From assembly GCA_018433085.1 (NCBI GenBank), contig JAHDRW010000003.1:25619-89618 (forward strand): a DNA stretch of 64,000 nucleotides, given 5' to 3'. The position numbers and the translations under genes were made by a program. Source of the stretch: Deltaproteobacteria bacterium. Lineage in GTDB: Bacteria > Desulfobacterota > Desulfomonilia > UBA1062. Shown here in pieces: positions 42,944-50,921 of the stretch (position 1 is the stretch's first letter; the number at the start of each line of letters is the position of its first letter). The notes beneath the pieces were generated by a model that was not told where the DNA came from, made no database searches, and saw nothing but the letters and a program-made list of their open reading frames with translations.

Positions 42944-43840
42944 CTATACGATGGGGATGTGAACCTCAGTCATGAGATCCTCGGGTGATGTATCTCGGGG
43001 TGAATTGAGATACAACTCGAACGGAGCCACATCGCGAACCTGTTCATTCCCAATGAGAAAGCATCTGAGATATGCGATAATCCATGTCTGGTAAATATAT
43101 TCATACGGGCCCGCATAAGGGAACACAGCGTATTTCCCTGCAGGAATAGTAAGAATCTCGAAAGGCTGTTCAGGCTGTACTACCTTGTTCACAGAAAACC
43201 CACATTTGATCACTGCGTCGGGATCGTTCATGGAATAGGGCAACTCGGGATAGATGCTGATACGGTGTACAGTCCCTTGCCGGAGCCCATGAGCATCCAG
43301 ATAGTCATACAACTCTGTGTAGCCGTCCTGTGCTGCTTTGAAAAAACAACCGGAAAAATAACCCCTTTTTGATAGTGAAAGAAGTTTCAGCTCGGGAAGG
43401 GTCCTTGTTTCATAAGGAATTCTTTCGGCTTTCAGTTTTCTCTGCTCACTCCCGTATACACCGATTGAATTCAAGAACTTCAGAGGTTCGATGCGGAACC
43501 CTTTCCCCCTGGTCCGCCCGAATTCCGAGGGCGTTACCCGGAAGTGTTTTTTGAACGCAGTGGCAAAGGCGGATGAGCTCTCAAAGCCTACCTCCATGGC
43601 GATGTCGGTGATCCTCAGGGATGAGTTCAGGATGAGATCAGCCGCCTTACATAACCGGCGGTAGTTGATATATTCATACAAGGTCACTCCCATGCAGGCG
43701 AGAAAAACGCGGTGAAAGTGGAACTCTGAGAAACAGGCGATTTTCGCCATATCCCTGAGCCTGATCGGTTCACTCAGGTTGTCTTCTATGTAGAGCGTTA
43801 CCCTCCGTATTCTTTCTCGGTAATCTATCTGAGTGCTCAT
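42944..43840 (-). CDS. AraC family regulator with GyrI-like effector-binding domain
   Basis: A 298-residue regulator. The N-terminal AraC DNA-binding domain (about 8-110) has two helix-turn-helix units: IRLRDMAKIACFSEFHFHRVF and ITDIAMEVGFESSSAFATAFKKHF. The C-terminal half (about 130-298) is a GyrI/SOUL-like small-molecule domain (LKLLSLSKRGYFSG, then VVQPEQPFEILTIPAGKYAVFPYAGPYEYI). This is the Rob/SoxS-type arrangement seen in drug- or stress-responsive regulators. The coding sequence is clearly less GC-rich than genes around it. No obvious target gene is adjacent; the next gene is divergent. Confidence 0.9.
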   Translation of the reverse strand: MSTQIDYRERIRRVTLYIEDNLSEPIRLRDMAKIACFSEFHFHRVFLACMGVTLYEYINYRRLCKAADLILNSSLRITDIAMEVGFESSSAFATAFKKHFRVTPSEFGRTRGKGFRIEPLKFLNSIGVYGSEQRKLKAERIPYETRTLPELKLLSLSKRGYFSGCFFKAAQDGYTELYDYLDAHGLRQGTVHRISIYPELPYSMNDPDAVIKCGFSVNKVVQPEQPFEILTIPAGKYAVFPYAGPYEYIYQTWIIAYLRCFLIGNEQVRDVAPFELYLNSPRDTSPEDLMTEVHIPIV

Positions 43841-44307
43841 GTCCCTGCCTAATCACTGCTACGTGTTTTTATCTCCTCAACCCCTGGTTACCATATCGGT
43901 ATAAGTCCTTAAGTTCCATTATAGTCAATGGCATGAACCTTCAACGGCAAGCCCTGGACCCTATTGAAGCAGCAAGCTTAAGGGGAATGTGACCCCCATC
44001 TTCAAGGTACTGAAGAATCGGACTTAGAAGGAGGATTCATGCCCCGGATCGAAAAACTCGCAGTTATTCAGATAGGCCCCCAAATCTTCGTATATTTACT
44101 TCTGCCGAGAGTTGAGTCGCCTTTTCAAGCAAATTTTAGCAAGATCAAAAAAGTCTTCGGATATTGTTTCTGATAGGAATAGTAGAATCCAATGATTCCT
44201 TGAACGAAGCGGAGAAGCACGCGCTGGAAGAATCTTTCGAGTGTCTCAATACGTTGATTACTGATGAAGTTGCTGAATGAAGGTGTTCGAAATGAAGGAG
44301 GTTTTTT
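43841..44307. other. AT-rich divergent intergenic region
   Basis: About 470 bases of lower GC content. A 46-codon open stretch ending at 44279 (...SNDSLNEAEKHALEES) looks partly coding but has only a TTG as start and no ribosome site. TTGACTATAATG on the minus strand near 43920 may belong to the AraC promoter. Confidence 0.35.
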
Positions 44308-45408
44308 ATGGTATTACCGAAACAACTGCATAGGGGAAAAGGTGCTGCAACAGGACTGAAAAATTGCGCATCGGGCTCGGCATCGGCATGCGATGTAACG
44401 CGCTCTGTGGCAGTATGTGTGTGCATGTGTGCTTTACTGATGTTTTTTTCGTCTCGCAGCCTGGCCGTGAACCCTCTTGCCGACGCAGATCTCTCTGAGA
44501 TCCGCGGCGGTTCCGGTGTAAGCATCAATCCTGACATCATTCTTGACATTACCATCGGCACTTCATCATGGGGTGATTCTGACGGTATTTCAGGGTATGC
44601 AAACCCGTGGCCGTCAACCACGACCGGCGGAAGAATGGGAGCAAACAATATTTTGATATCGCAGCTCCATGCGAGATCGCGTGTATCCGACAATTACGGT
44701 GGATACGACCATTCAACGATGTGGAAGCCCATCACCATCGATGTGGCCACAAGCGCTTCCGTTTATAACGGAACTACGTTTGTGAGGCTGGGTCTCGGAG
44801 CCCTTGAGATATCGTGGGATCATCTGGAGCTTGAAGTGGCATTGGGACCTTCAGGGAACAGCCTGAACCAGAAGCTTGGTGATTTGTATTTGGGTGGGCT
44901 CGATCTTTACCTCAACCCGAGCAGTTATATCGACATTTATAATGGGAGAGGATCAAGTCAGTCCGGAGTCACCTTTACACTGAATTCCATGGTTGACTAT
45001 ATATCCATGGAGTGCGTTTCGTGGGGCGACAGTGACGGGCTGCCCTCAGGCAACATCGGAAGCGGCGGGGTTGTGTGGATAGAGCCGGATAATTCTACAG
45101 GTTGGATAGGATTGTATGATATTGAAGTAGGTGGACCGATCAGCGTCATCGGGAGTTTCGCAGTTGACATAACTACCAGCAGCGGCGGTGTATACAGCTC
45201 TCTCTCCGGTAAACCCGAAACCGTTGCTCACATATCGTTTCCAACCAATCTTACCCTCAGTACCTCCGGTCCGATCACAGGCGAGGTGCGTTTAGACAGC
45301 ACGCGCAGACTTGACAGTATGGACGCAGGGGTACTCGGAGACATCTTCATCAACAATTTCAATCTTGAAATCATGCAAGGAGGTTTCGTTGATATTTGGG
45401 CCCATTAG
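44308..45408 (+). CDS. Secreted protein with DUF6160-like N-terminus
   Basis: A 366-residue exported protein. A long polar n-region precedes the hydrophobic signal (about 33-53). The mature start LADADLSEIRGGSGVSI matches the LSDxxLSxVxGQxG hallmark of DUF6160/FilA-type proteins, which are surface or pilus-linked beta-rich proteins in gammaproteobacteria. The rest is predicted beta-rich and repeats the motif SWGDSDG at residues 87-93 and 238-244, which suggests two similar halves. It is acidic, Gly/Ser/Asp-rich and cysteine-poor after the signal. GGAGG six bases before ATG 44308. Base composition is more AT-rich than the flanks. It may be acquired; function unknown. Confidence 0.75.
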   Translation: MVLPKQLHRGKGAATGLKNCASGSASACDVTRSVAVCVCMCALLMFFSSRSLAVNPLADADLSEIRGGSGVSINPDIILDITIGTSSWGDSDGISGYANPWPSTTTGGRMGANNILISQLHARSRVSDNYGGYDHSTMWKPITIDVATSASVYNGTTFVRLGLGALEISWDHLELEVALGPSGNSLNQKLGDLYLGGLDLYLNPSSYIDIYNGRGSSQSGVTFTLNSMVDYISMECVSWGDSDGLPSGNIGSGGVVWIEPDNSTGWIGLYDIEVGGPISVIGSFAVDITTSSGGVYSSLSGKPETVAHISFPTNLTLSTSGPITGEVRLDSTRRLDSMDAGVLGDIFINNFNLEIMQGGFVDIWAH

Positions 45409-45449
45409 ACTCTTCATGGAGTCTGGGAAGGTGTGAGGACGTGTGAGTT

Positions 45450-45501
45450 CGATAACGGGTTTACCTTTCTCGTATCATAGAAAGATGTGAACCCGTTATC
45501 G
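45450..45501 (+). terminator. Long hairpin downstream of the secreted protein gene
   Basis: The outer stem is 12 bp (45450-45461 with 45490-45501) and the inner stem 6 bp (45465-45470 with 45479-45484), with a small internal loop and the 8-base loop CGTATCAT. The following GGTTGTTTTCC is T-rich but not a clean T-run. Confidence 0.5.
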
Positions 45502-45841
45502 GTTGTTTTCCAGACAACTGTACTTTCTTCCCCGGCAAGGTCACGGCACAATTTCAGTATGCCTGCAGATTGGTGGCTGGCATCTATGCCCCGGTTTCTC
45601 GACAGGCTCGTTCGGCATAAACGATCAAACGAGGATTCCTGTAAGAGTTGGGAAAACTATCTTTATGTTATGCCGACTTAGGGCGGTGCACTTATAGGGA
45701 CCGCGGGTAGGTGTGGTAATACCCGGACCGTTTTAAAGAGCAGGACGGGATACTGCATCGGCATGACTATCTCTCGGAGGAAATGATAACGCCGTCCTTT
45801 TCCCTCTCCGCATGCAATGGTTTCATTTTCAAGGGTGCTGT

Positions 45842-45878
45842 TACAACCGGCTGTGGATTTTAGAAAGCACTGGTTGTA
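45842..45878 (+). promoter_or_regulatory. Inverted half-sites upstream of the GNAT gene
   Basis: TACAACC at 45842-45848 and GGTTGTA at 45872-45878 are the same half-sites that form the 14-bp palindrome at 47264-47277, here 23 bases apart. Confidence 0.35.
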
Positions 45879-45918
45879 TCATCAACAATAATCCTTGGCA
45901 GATTACGGAAAGAACGAC

Positions 45919-46395
45919 ATGATTGAAATAAGGCACTGCTCTACGGACTCGGACTTCTCCTGCGCGATCCGGATCACGAAAGACTACATACAGTGGTTGA
46001 GCATGGATCTGTCTTTTCAGGATATCGACAGGGAATTATTGAACTTCCCGGTGATGTACGGTCCTCCGGACGGGCTGTTCCTCCTTGCGCTACGTGAAGG
46101 CGTACCTGCGGGCGGAGTGGGATTCAGGCCACTCGAGGCAGGGATCTGTGAGATGAAGCGTCTGTTTGTGTATGAGCGGTTCAAGAATCAGGGAGTCGGG
46201 CGCATCCTGTGCAGAGCGCTCATCAGCGAGGCGGAGGCGCTGGGATACGAGAAGATGAGGCTCGATACCCTGAACCGCATGAAGGCGGCGATGCTGCTCT
46301 ACGAAAGCCTCGGTTTCAGGGAGATCGCGCCCTACCGGTTCAATCCCGACCCCGCGGCGAAATATCTGGAGCTGGATCTGGGGCATCCCGCTTGA
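45919..46395 (+). CDS. GNAT family N-acetyltransferase
   Basis: A 158-residue acyl-CoA-dependent acyltransferase. The GNAT order is visible: a polar N-terminal helix region, the strand GLFLLALREGVPAGGVGFRPL, ICEMKRLFVYERFKNQGVGRILC with the Q/RxxGxG/A acetyl-CoA pyrophosphate loop (NQGVGR), and MKAAMLLYESLGFREI, the usual C-terminal YxxxGF motif. Substrate unknown. ATG 45919 has CGGAAAG upstream; the longer TTG start at 45895 is less likely. It is convergent with the methyltransferase gene downstream. Confidence 0.88.
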   Translation: MIEIRHCSTDSDFSCAIRITKDYIQWLSMDLSFQDIDRELLNFPVMYGPPDGLFLLALREGVPAGGVGFRPLEAGICEMKRLFVYERFKNQGVGRILCRALISEAEALGYEKMRLDTLNRMKAAMLLYESLGFREIAPYRFNPDPAAKYLELDLGHPA

Positions 46396-46500
46396 CGCGC
46401 AATTTGGGGACGGGTTCACATTTCTCGCCCGAGGCCTCGATAGGAGGTGGAGGACGATTTTTGCCCGGGCTTATGCTTTTGCCTGCTGCGCATGAAGTTT

Positions 46501-47211
46501 CTATGACCCGGTGCCGGCCCCGGACGACTCCTGTTCACTCACCCCGGACGCGCTTTCTGCCTCGACCCTCTTTCTTCCCAGAATCGACCAGTGGCAGTTC
46601 ATGCCCAGCATCTTGAGTCTTTTGATCTCCTCGATCTCGAAGCCCAGCGTCCTGAGCAGTGCCGGATAGTCGTAGATGGGGTGGATAGCGTTGTCCGCGG
46701 TGGCCCAGTAGATCGTGGCCGCGGTGTACCAGTATGCGGTCTGGAAGGCCCTGTAGAAGCTCCCCCCCTCGCGGGGCAGGGTGAAATCGCCGATCACCAT
46801 GGCGCCGCCCGGCTTGACGAAGGTGGTGAGGTGGGTCAGGATCGTGAGCATCTTCTCCCGGGGAAAGACATTGAGAAAATAGTTGGCCATCACCATATCG
46901 AACTCTCCCGGGTGCTTCTCCTCCAGGATGTCGTTGTTGATCATCCGGATGGGCTTTTCGAGCCGTACCCGGTCTATCTTTTTCTGCATGTACCTGAGCA
47001 TGGTCTTCGAGATATCCACCGCTGTGACATCGACCCCCCGCCTGGCGGCCTCCACCGCCTCGGTGCCGTGGCCCACGCCCGCGATCAGCAGCTTGTCGCC
47101 AGGCTTCAGGTGATCCAGCATGGCGACCTTGCATTTGGGGATTTGCCCCAGGCTGTAGAGGCTGCCCGTGAACTCGTATTGAAACCCCATCAATTTATAG
47201 CCATCCTTCAT
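46501..47211 (-). CDS. Class I SAM-dependent methyltransferase
   Basis: A 236-residue methyltransferase. Motif I is LLIAGVGHGTEAVEAA (the GxGxG loop), followed by VTAVDISKTMLRYM with the acidic ribose-binding Asp, FDMVMANYFLNVF as motif II, and KPGGAMVIGDF as motif III. The fold is of the UbiE/Methyltransf_11 kind; the C-terminal 70 residues contain an aromatic-rich stretch (YWYTAATIYW) perhaps for a hydrophobic substrate. Start ATG 47211 lies six bases after GAGGTG; upstream GTG and ATG codons overlap that site. A palindromic operator candidate overlaps the promoter. Confidence 0.85.
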   Translation of the reverse strand: MKDGYKLMGFQYEFTGSLYSLGQIPKCKVAMLDHLKPGDKLLIAGVGHGTEAVEAARRGVDVTAVDISKTMLRYMQKKIDRVRLEKPIRMINNDILEEKHPGEFDMVMANYFLNVFPREKMLTILTHLTTFVKPGGAMVIGDFTLPREGGSFYRAFQTAYWYTAATIYWATADNAIHPIYDYPALLRTLGFEIEEIKRLKMLGMNCHWSILGRKRVEAESASGVSEQESSGAGTGS

Positions 47212-47241
47212 ACACATCACCTCATTGAATTTTCATGATAG

Positions 47242-47268
47242 TTTATACTCTTGCCCGGGAGAATACAA
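47242..47268 (-). promoter_or_regulatory. Candidate minus-strand promoter for the methyltransferase
   Basis: On the minus strand TTGTAT (47268-47263), 15 bases, then TATAAA (47247-47242). The -35 element overlaps the palindrome. Confidence 0.35.
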
Positions 47269-47277
47269 CCGGTTGTA
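47264..47277. promoter_or_regulatory. 14-bp perfect palindrome, operator candidate
   Basis: TACAACCGGTTGTA is perfectly palindromic and overlaps the probable -35 of the methyltransferase gene. Palindromes of this length and symmetry are typical TetR-type repressor sites, but the regulator is not in the window. Confidence 0.45.
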
Positions 47278-47483
47278 AGGCCCGGTGCAAAGATAAATCC
47301 CCAGCTTCCCGCGAAGCGGCGAAGAAAGGGGAGGACCATGAGCCTTCAGCAACAACCTGCTGAGGGCAGGGGGCCGGTGAGCAGAGCGCTTGTGGCACGG
47401 GCAGAAAAGGCACCCGACGGGGGCAGCCGGTCCTTTCTGGATGCGGCCTGCTCGGGTATCCGGTTGATCAGGAAGCCGTCCGA

Positions 47484-48950
47484 TCAGGCTGCCGGTCGAC
47501 CGGCCAGTCTGTTCAGCAGCGCGGTGAGCAGGACCCACATCTTCTCCACCGTGGGCACGAGCACCCGCTCCGAAGGGGAGTGGGCCTGCTCGATGGTGGG
47601 ACCGAGCGAGATCATGTCGAGCCCGGCCATTCTCTCCGCGAACACCGCGCACTCCAGGCCCGCATGGATGACCTCGACCCTGGGCTCTTCACCGAAGAGC
47701 CCAGCGTACACCCGGCGGGAGACATCCAGCACCTCCGAGTCCATATCCGGCCTCCATGCTGGATAGTCGTGGAGCTTCTCGGCCCGGGCGCCCGCCAGCC
47801 TGGCGATGGAGGCGACCATCTCCGATACGTCCCGGAGCGACGAGGTGTAGATGCTGCGCTGGCTGGTGAGGATGTCGAACCGCTGGCCCGCGAACCGGCA
47901 CACCGCGAGGTTCGTGGACGTGATCACGAGGCCTTCCATGGACGGGTTCATGCTCGTCACACCGTGGGGAAGGGCATGGACGAGGTCCAGGAGCCGGGCC
48001 GCGTCTGCGGGCGCCGCAGCCTGCCGTGCCGGTGCCGGTCCGTCTTCCCGGAGCAGGATCTTTACCTCGTCGTCGATGCCGCGCAGCTCACCGAGGTACA
48101 CGGTCGTGGCCCGGGTGGCCAGCTCCCGGAGGGGTTCGATGTCTTCCCTGCGGACAAGGATGCCCGCCTGGGCCTCCCGGGGGATGACGTTGTGCTTGCT
48201 CCCGCCCGAGAACGAGACCAGGCGGAAGGGGATCGCAGGGGGCACGTCCTTGAGAAAGCGGGCCAGGAGCTTGACCGCGTTGCCGCGTCCCCGGTGGATG
48301 TCCGTGCCCGAGTGGCCGCCGGTGAGGTCCGTTGCCTTCACCAGGACCGGAGCGAGATCCTCATGGACATCCTGGAACGGGACGTCCAGGCTGATGTGGG
48401 TGCTCCTTCCCCCCGCGCAGCCGATGATGAAGACGCCGTCTTCTTCCGAGTCGAGGTTGATCAGGGTCCTGCCCGAGAGGAGGTCCGTGTCGAGCAGGTT
48501 GGCTCCCGTGAGCCCGGTCTCCTCGTCGATGGTGAAGAGGAGCTCCAGATCCGGATGAGTGGTGGAAGGGTCTTCCATGAGGGCGAGCATGGCCGCCACG
48601 CCGATGCCGTTGTCCGCGCCCAGCGTGGTTCCCTGTGCGCCGATCCAGTTGCCGCTGCGAACGAGCCGGATGGGGTCTTTCTGGAAATCGTGGAGCGTGC
48701 CTTCGTCCTTTTCGCAGACCATGTCCAGGTGAGACTGCAGGATGACCGCCCGCCCGGAACGCTCTCCAGGTTTGTAGACCACCACATTGCCCGCCCTGTC
48801 CACGGCGTGGCGCAGTCCGAGCCGCCCGGCCTCACCGGCGATGTATTCACTGATGCGCCCCTCGTGCCTCGATTCCCTGGGTATGAGCGATATCTCGTGA
48901 AAATACCGCCACAGTCCCTCCGGTTTGAGCCCCTCGACAGCCTTCATCAT
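47484..48950 (-). CDS. pepD: Aminoacyl-histidine dipeptidase (beta-Ala-His dipeptidase)
   Basis: A 488-residue M20-family metallopeptidase of the PepD type. The zinc-site pattern is clear: LQSHLDMVCEK (first His, Asp), TLGADNGIGVA (bridging Asp), FTIDEETGLTGA (catalytic and ligand Glu pair), LINLDSEEDG, and GGHSGTDIHRGR in the lid domain. The C-terminal VIHAGLECAVF carries the last His. It hydrolyses Xaa-His dipeptides such as carnosine in the cytoplasm, with two zinc ions. AAGGAG eight bases before ATG 48950 sets the start. Single gene; the 270-base gap downstream contains the methyltransferase promoter area. Confidence 0.93.
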   Translation of the reverse strand: MMKAVEGLKPEGLWRYFHEISLIPRESRHEGRISEYIAGEAGRLGLRHAVDRAGNVVVYKPGERSGRAVILQSHLDMVCEKDEGTLHDFQKDPIRLVRSGNWIGAQGTTLGADNGIGVAAMLALMEDPSTTHPDLELLFTIDEETGLTGANLLDTDLLSGRTLINLDSEEDGVFIIGCAGGRSTHISLDVPFQDVHEDLAPVLVKATDLTGGHSGTDIHRGRGNAVKLLARFLKDVPPAIPFRLVSFSGGSKHNVIPREAQAGILVRREDIEPLRELATRATTVYLGELRGIDDEVKILLREDGPAPARQAAAPADAARLLDLVHALPHGVTSMNPSMEGLVITSTNLAVCRFAGQRFDILTSQRSIYTSSLRDVSEMVASIARLAGARAEKLHDYPAWRPDMDSEVLDVSRRVYAGLFGEEPRVEVIHAGLECAVFAERMAGLDMISLGPTIEQAHSPSERVLVPTVEKMWVLLTALLNRLAGRPAA

Positions 48951-49331
48951 CGCGTTCACTCCTTTGCATCCCTCGGGGTTGGGCGGCCCGGGGGGATTTT
49001 CCCTCGCAAGAATGATGCATAACAACTTCACCGGTGAGCTTCAAGGGGTATCTGGAAGAGAAAAAGCAGGGGAAAAACAACTCCTAAGCAATATGCGTTC
49101 TGCCCGGCACGCAAGGCTGTCATTTTCCTTAAAGATTTCAATTGTTCTTCCTTGACAGCATGCAAATTTGCCTTTATATGGAATTTAGCTGGAATACGAA
49201 ATTACCACAGTAACCCGCGGTAAAACCCTCTGTAAGTTTTCCTCAGGTTTCTGGGAAGTCCGTTTTTCCAGACAACAGCATTACGGTTTCTTCTCCTTGC
49301 CAGAGAAGGGGCTGCAAACGGAGGTAAGTGC
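48951..49331. other. Divergent intergenic region between pepD and the cold-shock gene
   Basis: Contains the promoter at 49152-49180 and an untranslated leader of roughly 145 bases for the cold-shock gene. Confidence 0.45.
49152..49180 (+). promoter_or_regulatory. Promoter of the cold-shock gene
   Basis: Consensus TTGACA (49152-49157), 17 bases, TATATG (49175-49180). The transcript start would be near 49187, giving a leader of about 145 bases, as in cspA of E. coli where the long leader is a temperature-responsive structure. Confidence 0.6.
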
Positions 49332-49532
49332 ATGGCTACAGGAACAGTTAAGTGGTTTAATGAGAAAAAGGGCTTCGGGTTCATCACGGAAGATGGCGGC
49401 AACGATGTGTTCGTGCATTACTCGGCCATCAAGCAGGATGGATTCAAAACACTTGCAGAGGGAGACAAAGTGGTTTTCGAGGTGGTAAAGGGCCCCAAAG
49501 GCCCGCAGGCAGCAAATGTAATGAAAGCGTAG
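49332..49532 (+). CDS. Cold-shock domain protein (CspA family)
   Basis: A 66-residue single cold-shock domain. RNP1 is KGFGFIT and RNP2 is VFVHYSAI, preceded by the usual [11 protein letters not shown] start; the end GPQAANV is also canonical. It binds single-stranded RNA and DNA as an RNA chaperone in the cytoplasm. The promoter is a near-consensus sigma-70 site and the 5' leader is long. A GGAGG-like AACGGAGG lies nine bases before ATG 49332. It is monocistronic, with a hairpin between it and convergent trmFO. Confidence 0.97.
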   Translation: MATGTVKWFNEKKGFGFITEDGGNDVFVHYSAIKQDGFKTLAEGDKVVFEVVKGPKGPQAANVMKA

Positions 49533-49549
49533 CCTGAATATTCTTATAA

Positions 49550-49571
49550 GGGGCAGGTTGCGGCCTGCCCC
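49550..49571. terminator. Hairpin between convergent csp and trmFO genes
   Basis: GGGGCAGG (49550-49557) pairs with CCTGCCCC (49564-49571) around TTGCGG. No T-run follows on the plus strand, but its place between two converging genes suggests a bidirectional terminator. Confidence 0.5.
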
Positions 49572-49598
49572 GGTAAGTCGATAATTTCAGTGCGTCAG

Positions 49599-50921
49599 TC
49601 AGATCAAACCAGACAGAGAATGGCACCAGTCCTCAAATGACATGGCCTCACGCTCAAGCCGTACCTCTTTTCTTATTTTCTTGGGGATATTCGCCGGGGC
49701 TTCCATGATTCCAAAATTGATGTTCGAAGGCTGAAGTCTGTCTTCGCGTGGCTCTGTGATGTACTGAATGAGGGCGCCCAGCGCGGTGTCGGCCGGCGGG
49801 ACGGGAATTTCCTTCCCCCGGAGACTCGACAGCAGGCCGATGGCGGCATAGATGCCGGTGGACGCGGACTCCACGTAACCTTCCACGCCGGTGAGCTGCC
49901 CCGCGAGAAAGATGCGGGGATACCCCTTGAGGCTCAAGTCCCTGTTCAGCACCCGGGGTGAGTCGAAGTATGTGTTCCGGTGGATGCTCCCATAGCGGTG
50001 GAACACGGCGCGGGAAAGCCCCGGGATGAGGGAGAAGATCCGCTTCTGCTCGGGGTAGGTAAGCCGTGTCTGGAACCCCACCATATTGTAGGCGTCGCCT
50101 TTCAGGTTTTCCCTGCGCAGCTGGAGCACTGCATACGGCCGTCTGCCGCTCGAAGGGTCAAACACGCCCACCGGCCGCATGGGACCGTAGCGCAGCGACT
50201 CGCTCCCGCGCCCGGCGATCACCTCCACGGGCAGGCACGCGTCGAAGAAGCAGGCGTCCTCGAAGGCATGCGCCTGCACCCGGTCCGCCTCCAGCAGCGC
50301 ACGGACAAAGCGGTCATACTCGTCTCTTTCCATGGGGCAGTTCAGATAGTCCGTGCTGCCTTCCTCCCAGCGAGAGCCGAAGAACGCGCGGCCCATATCG
50401 ATGCTCTGCGCGTCCACGATGGGGGAGACGGCGTCATAGAAAAACAGCCTCTCGCTCCCCAGCAGGTCCGCCAGGCGCGCCGCGAGGGCATCGGAGGTCA
50501 GCGGTCCGGTGGCCACGATGGTGGGGATCTCCGGATCGATTTCGCACACCTCCTGGCGCACGACCTGTATGCGCTCGTCCGACTCGATCTCGCGGGTGAG
50601 CGACGCGGCAAAGGAACCCCGGTCTACGGCCAGGGCCTTGCCCGCGGGCACGCTCGTTTCCCGGGCCGCCCGGAGCACGAGCGAGTTCAGACGGGATATC
50701 TCCTTTTTGAGCAGCCCGTGGGCGGTCTGCGGGTCCGTACCCTTGAGCGAGTTGCTGCACACGAGCTCGCCCAGGAGTCCGGTTTTGTGGGCAGGGGTGC
50801 TCCTGCAGGGCCGCATCTCGAAGAGCTCGACCACCAGGCCCCTGTCCGAAAGGAATCTGGCCGCCTCCACGCCTGCCAGGCCCCCGCCGATAACACGGAC
50901 CTTACGATTCTTCTTCTTCAT
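49599..50921 (-). CDS. trmFO: tRNA uracil-5 methyltransferase, folate/FAD-dependent
   Basis: A 440-residue TrmFO, which makes ribothymidine at U54 of tRNA using methylenetetrahydrofolate and FADH2. The FAD loop is VIGGGLAGVEAA. Family signatures are FEMRP, LVCSNSLKG, CYS-containing CEIDPEIPTIVATGPLTS, FFYDAVSPIVDAQSID, and GQLTGVEGYVESAS for the second FAD contact; the C-terminus has SNINFGIME. The gene overlaps topA by 20 bases and is translated with it. It starts at ATG 50921. This topA-trmFO pairing is common in bacteria. No anomaly is seen. Confidence 0.96.
   Translation of the reverse strand: MKKKNRKVRVIGGGLAGVEAARFLSDRGLVVELFEMRPCRSTPAHKTGLLGELVCSNSLKGTDPQTAHGLLKKEISRLNSLVLRAARETSVPAGKALAVDRGSFAASLTREIESDERIQVVRQEVCEIDPEIPTIVATGPLTSDALAARLADLLGSERLFFYDAVSPIVDAQSIDMGRAFFGSRWEEGSTDYLNCPMERDEYDRFVRALLEADRVQAHAFEDACFFDACLPVEVIAGRGSESLRYGPMRPVGVFDPSSGRRPYAVLQLRRENLKGDAYNMVGFQTRLTYPEQKRIFSLIPGLSRAVFHRYGSIHRNTYFDSPRVLNRDLSLKGYPRIFLAGQLTGVEGYVESASTGIYAAIGLLSSLRGKEIPVPPADTALGALIQYITEPREDRLQPSNINFGIMEAPANIPKKIRKEVRLEREAMSFEDWCHSLSGLI

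Larger units (their letters stand above)
45409..45918. other. Intergenic region with hairpin and repeated half-sites
   Basis: Holds the long hairpin at 45450-45501 and an inverted pair TACAACC/GGTTGTA at 45842-45848 and 45872-45878. A 26-codon frame at about 45783 has GGAGGA directly before its ATG but no other support. No clear gene. Confidence 0.4.
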
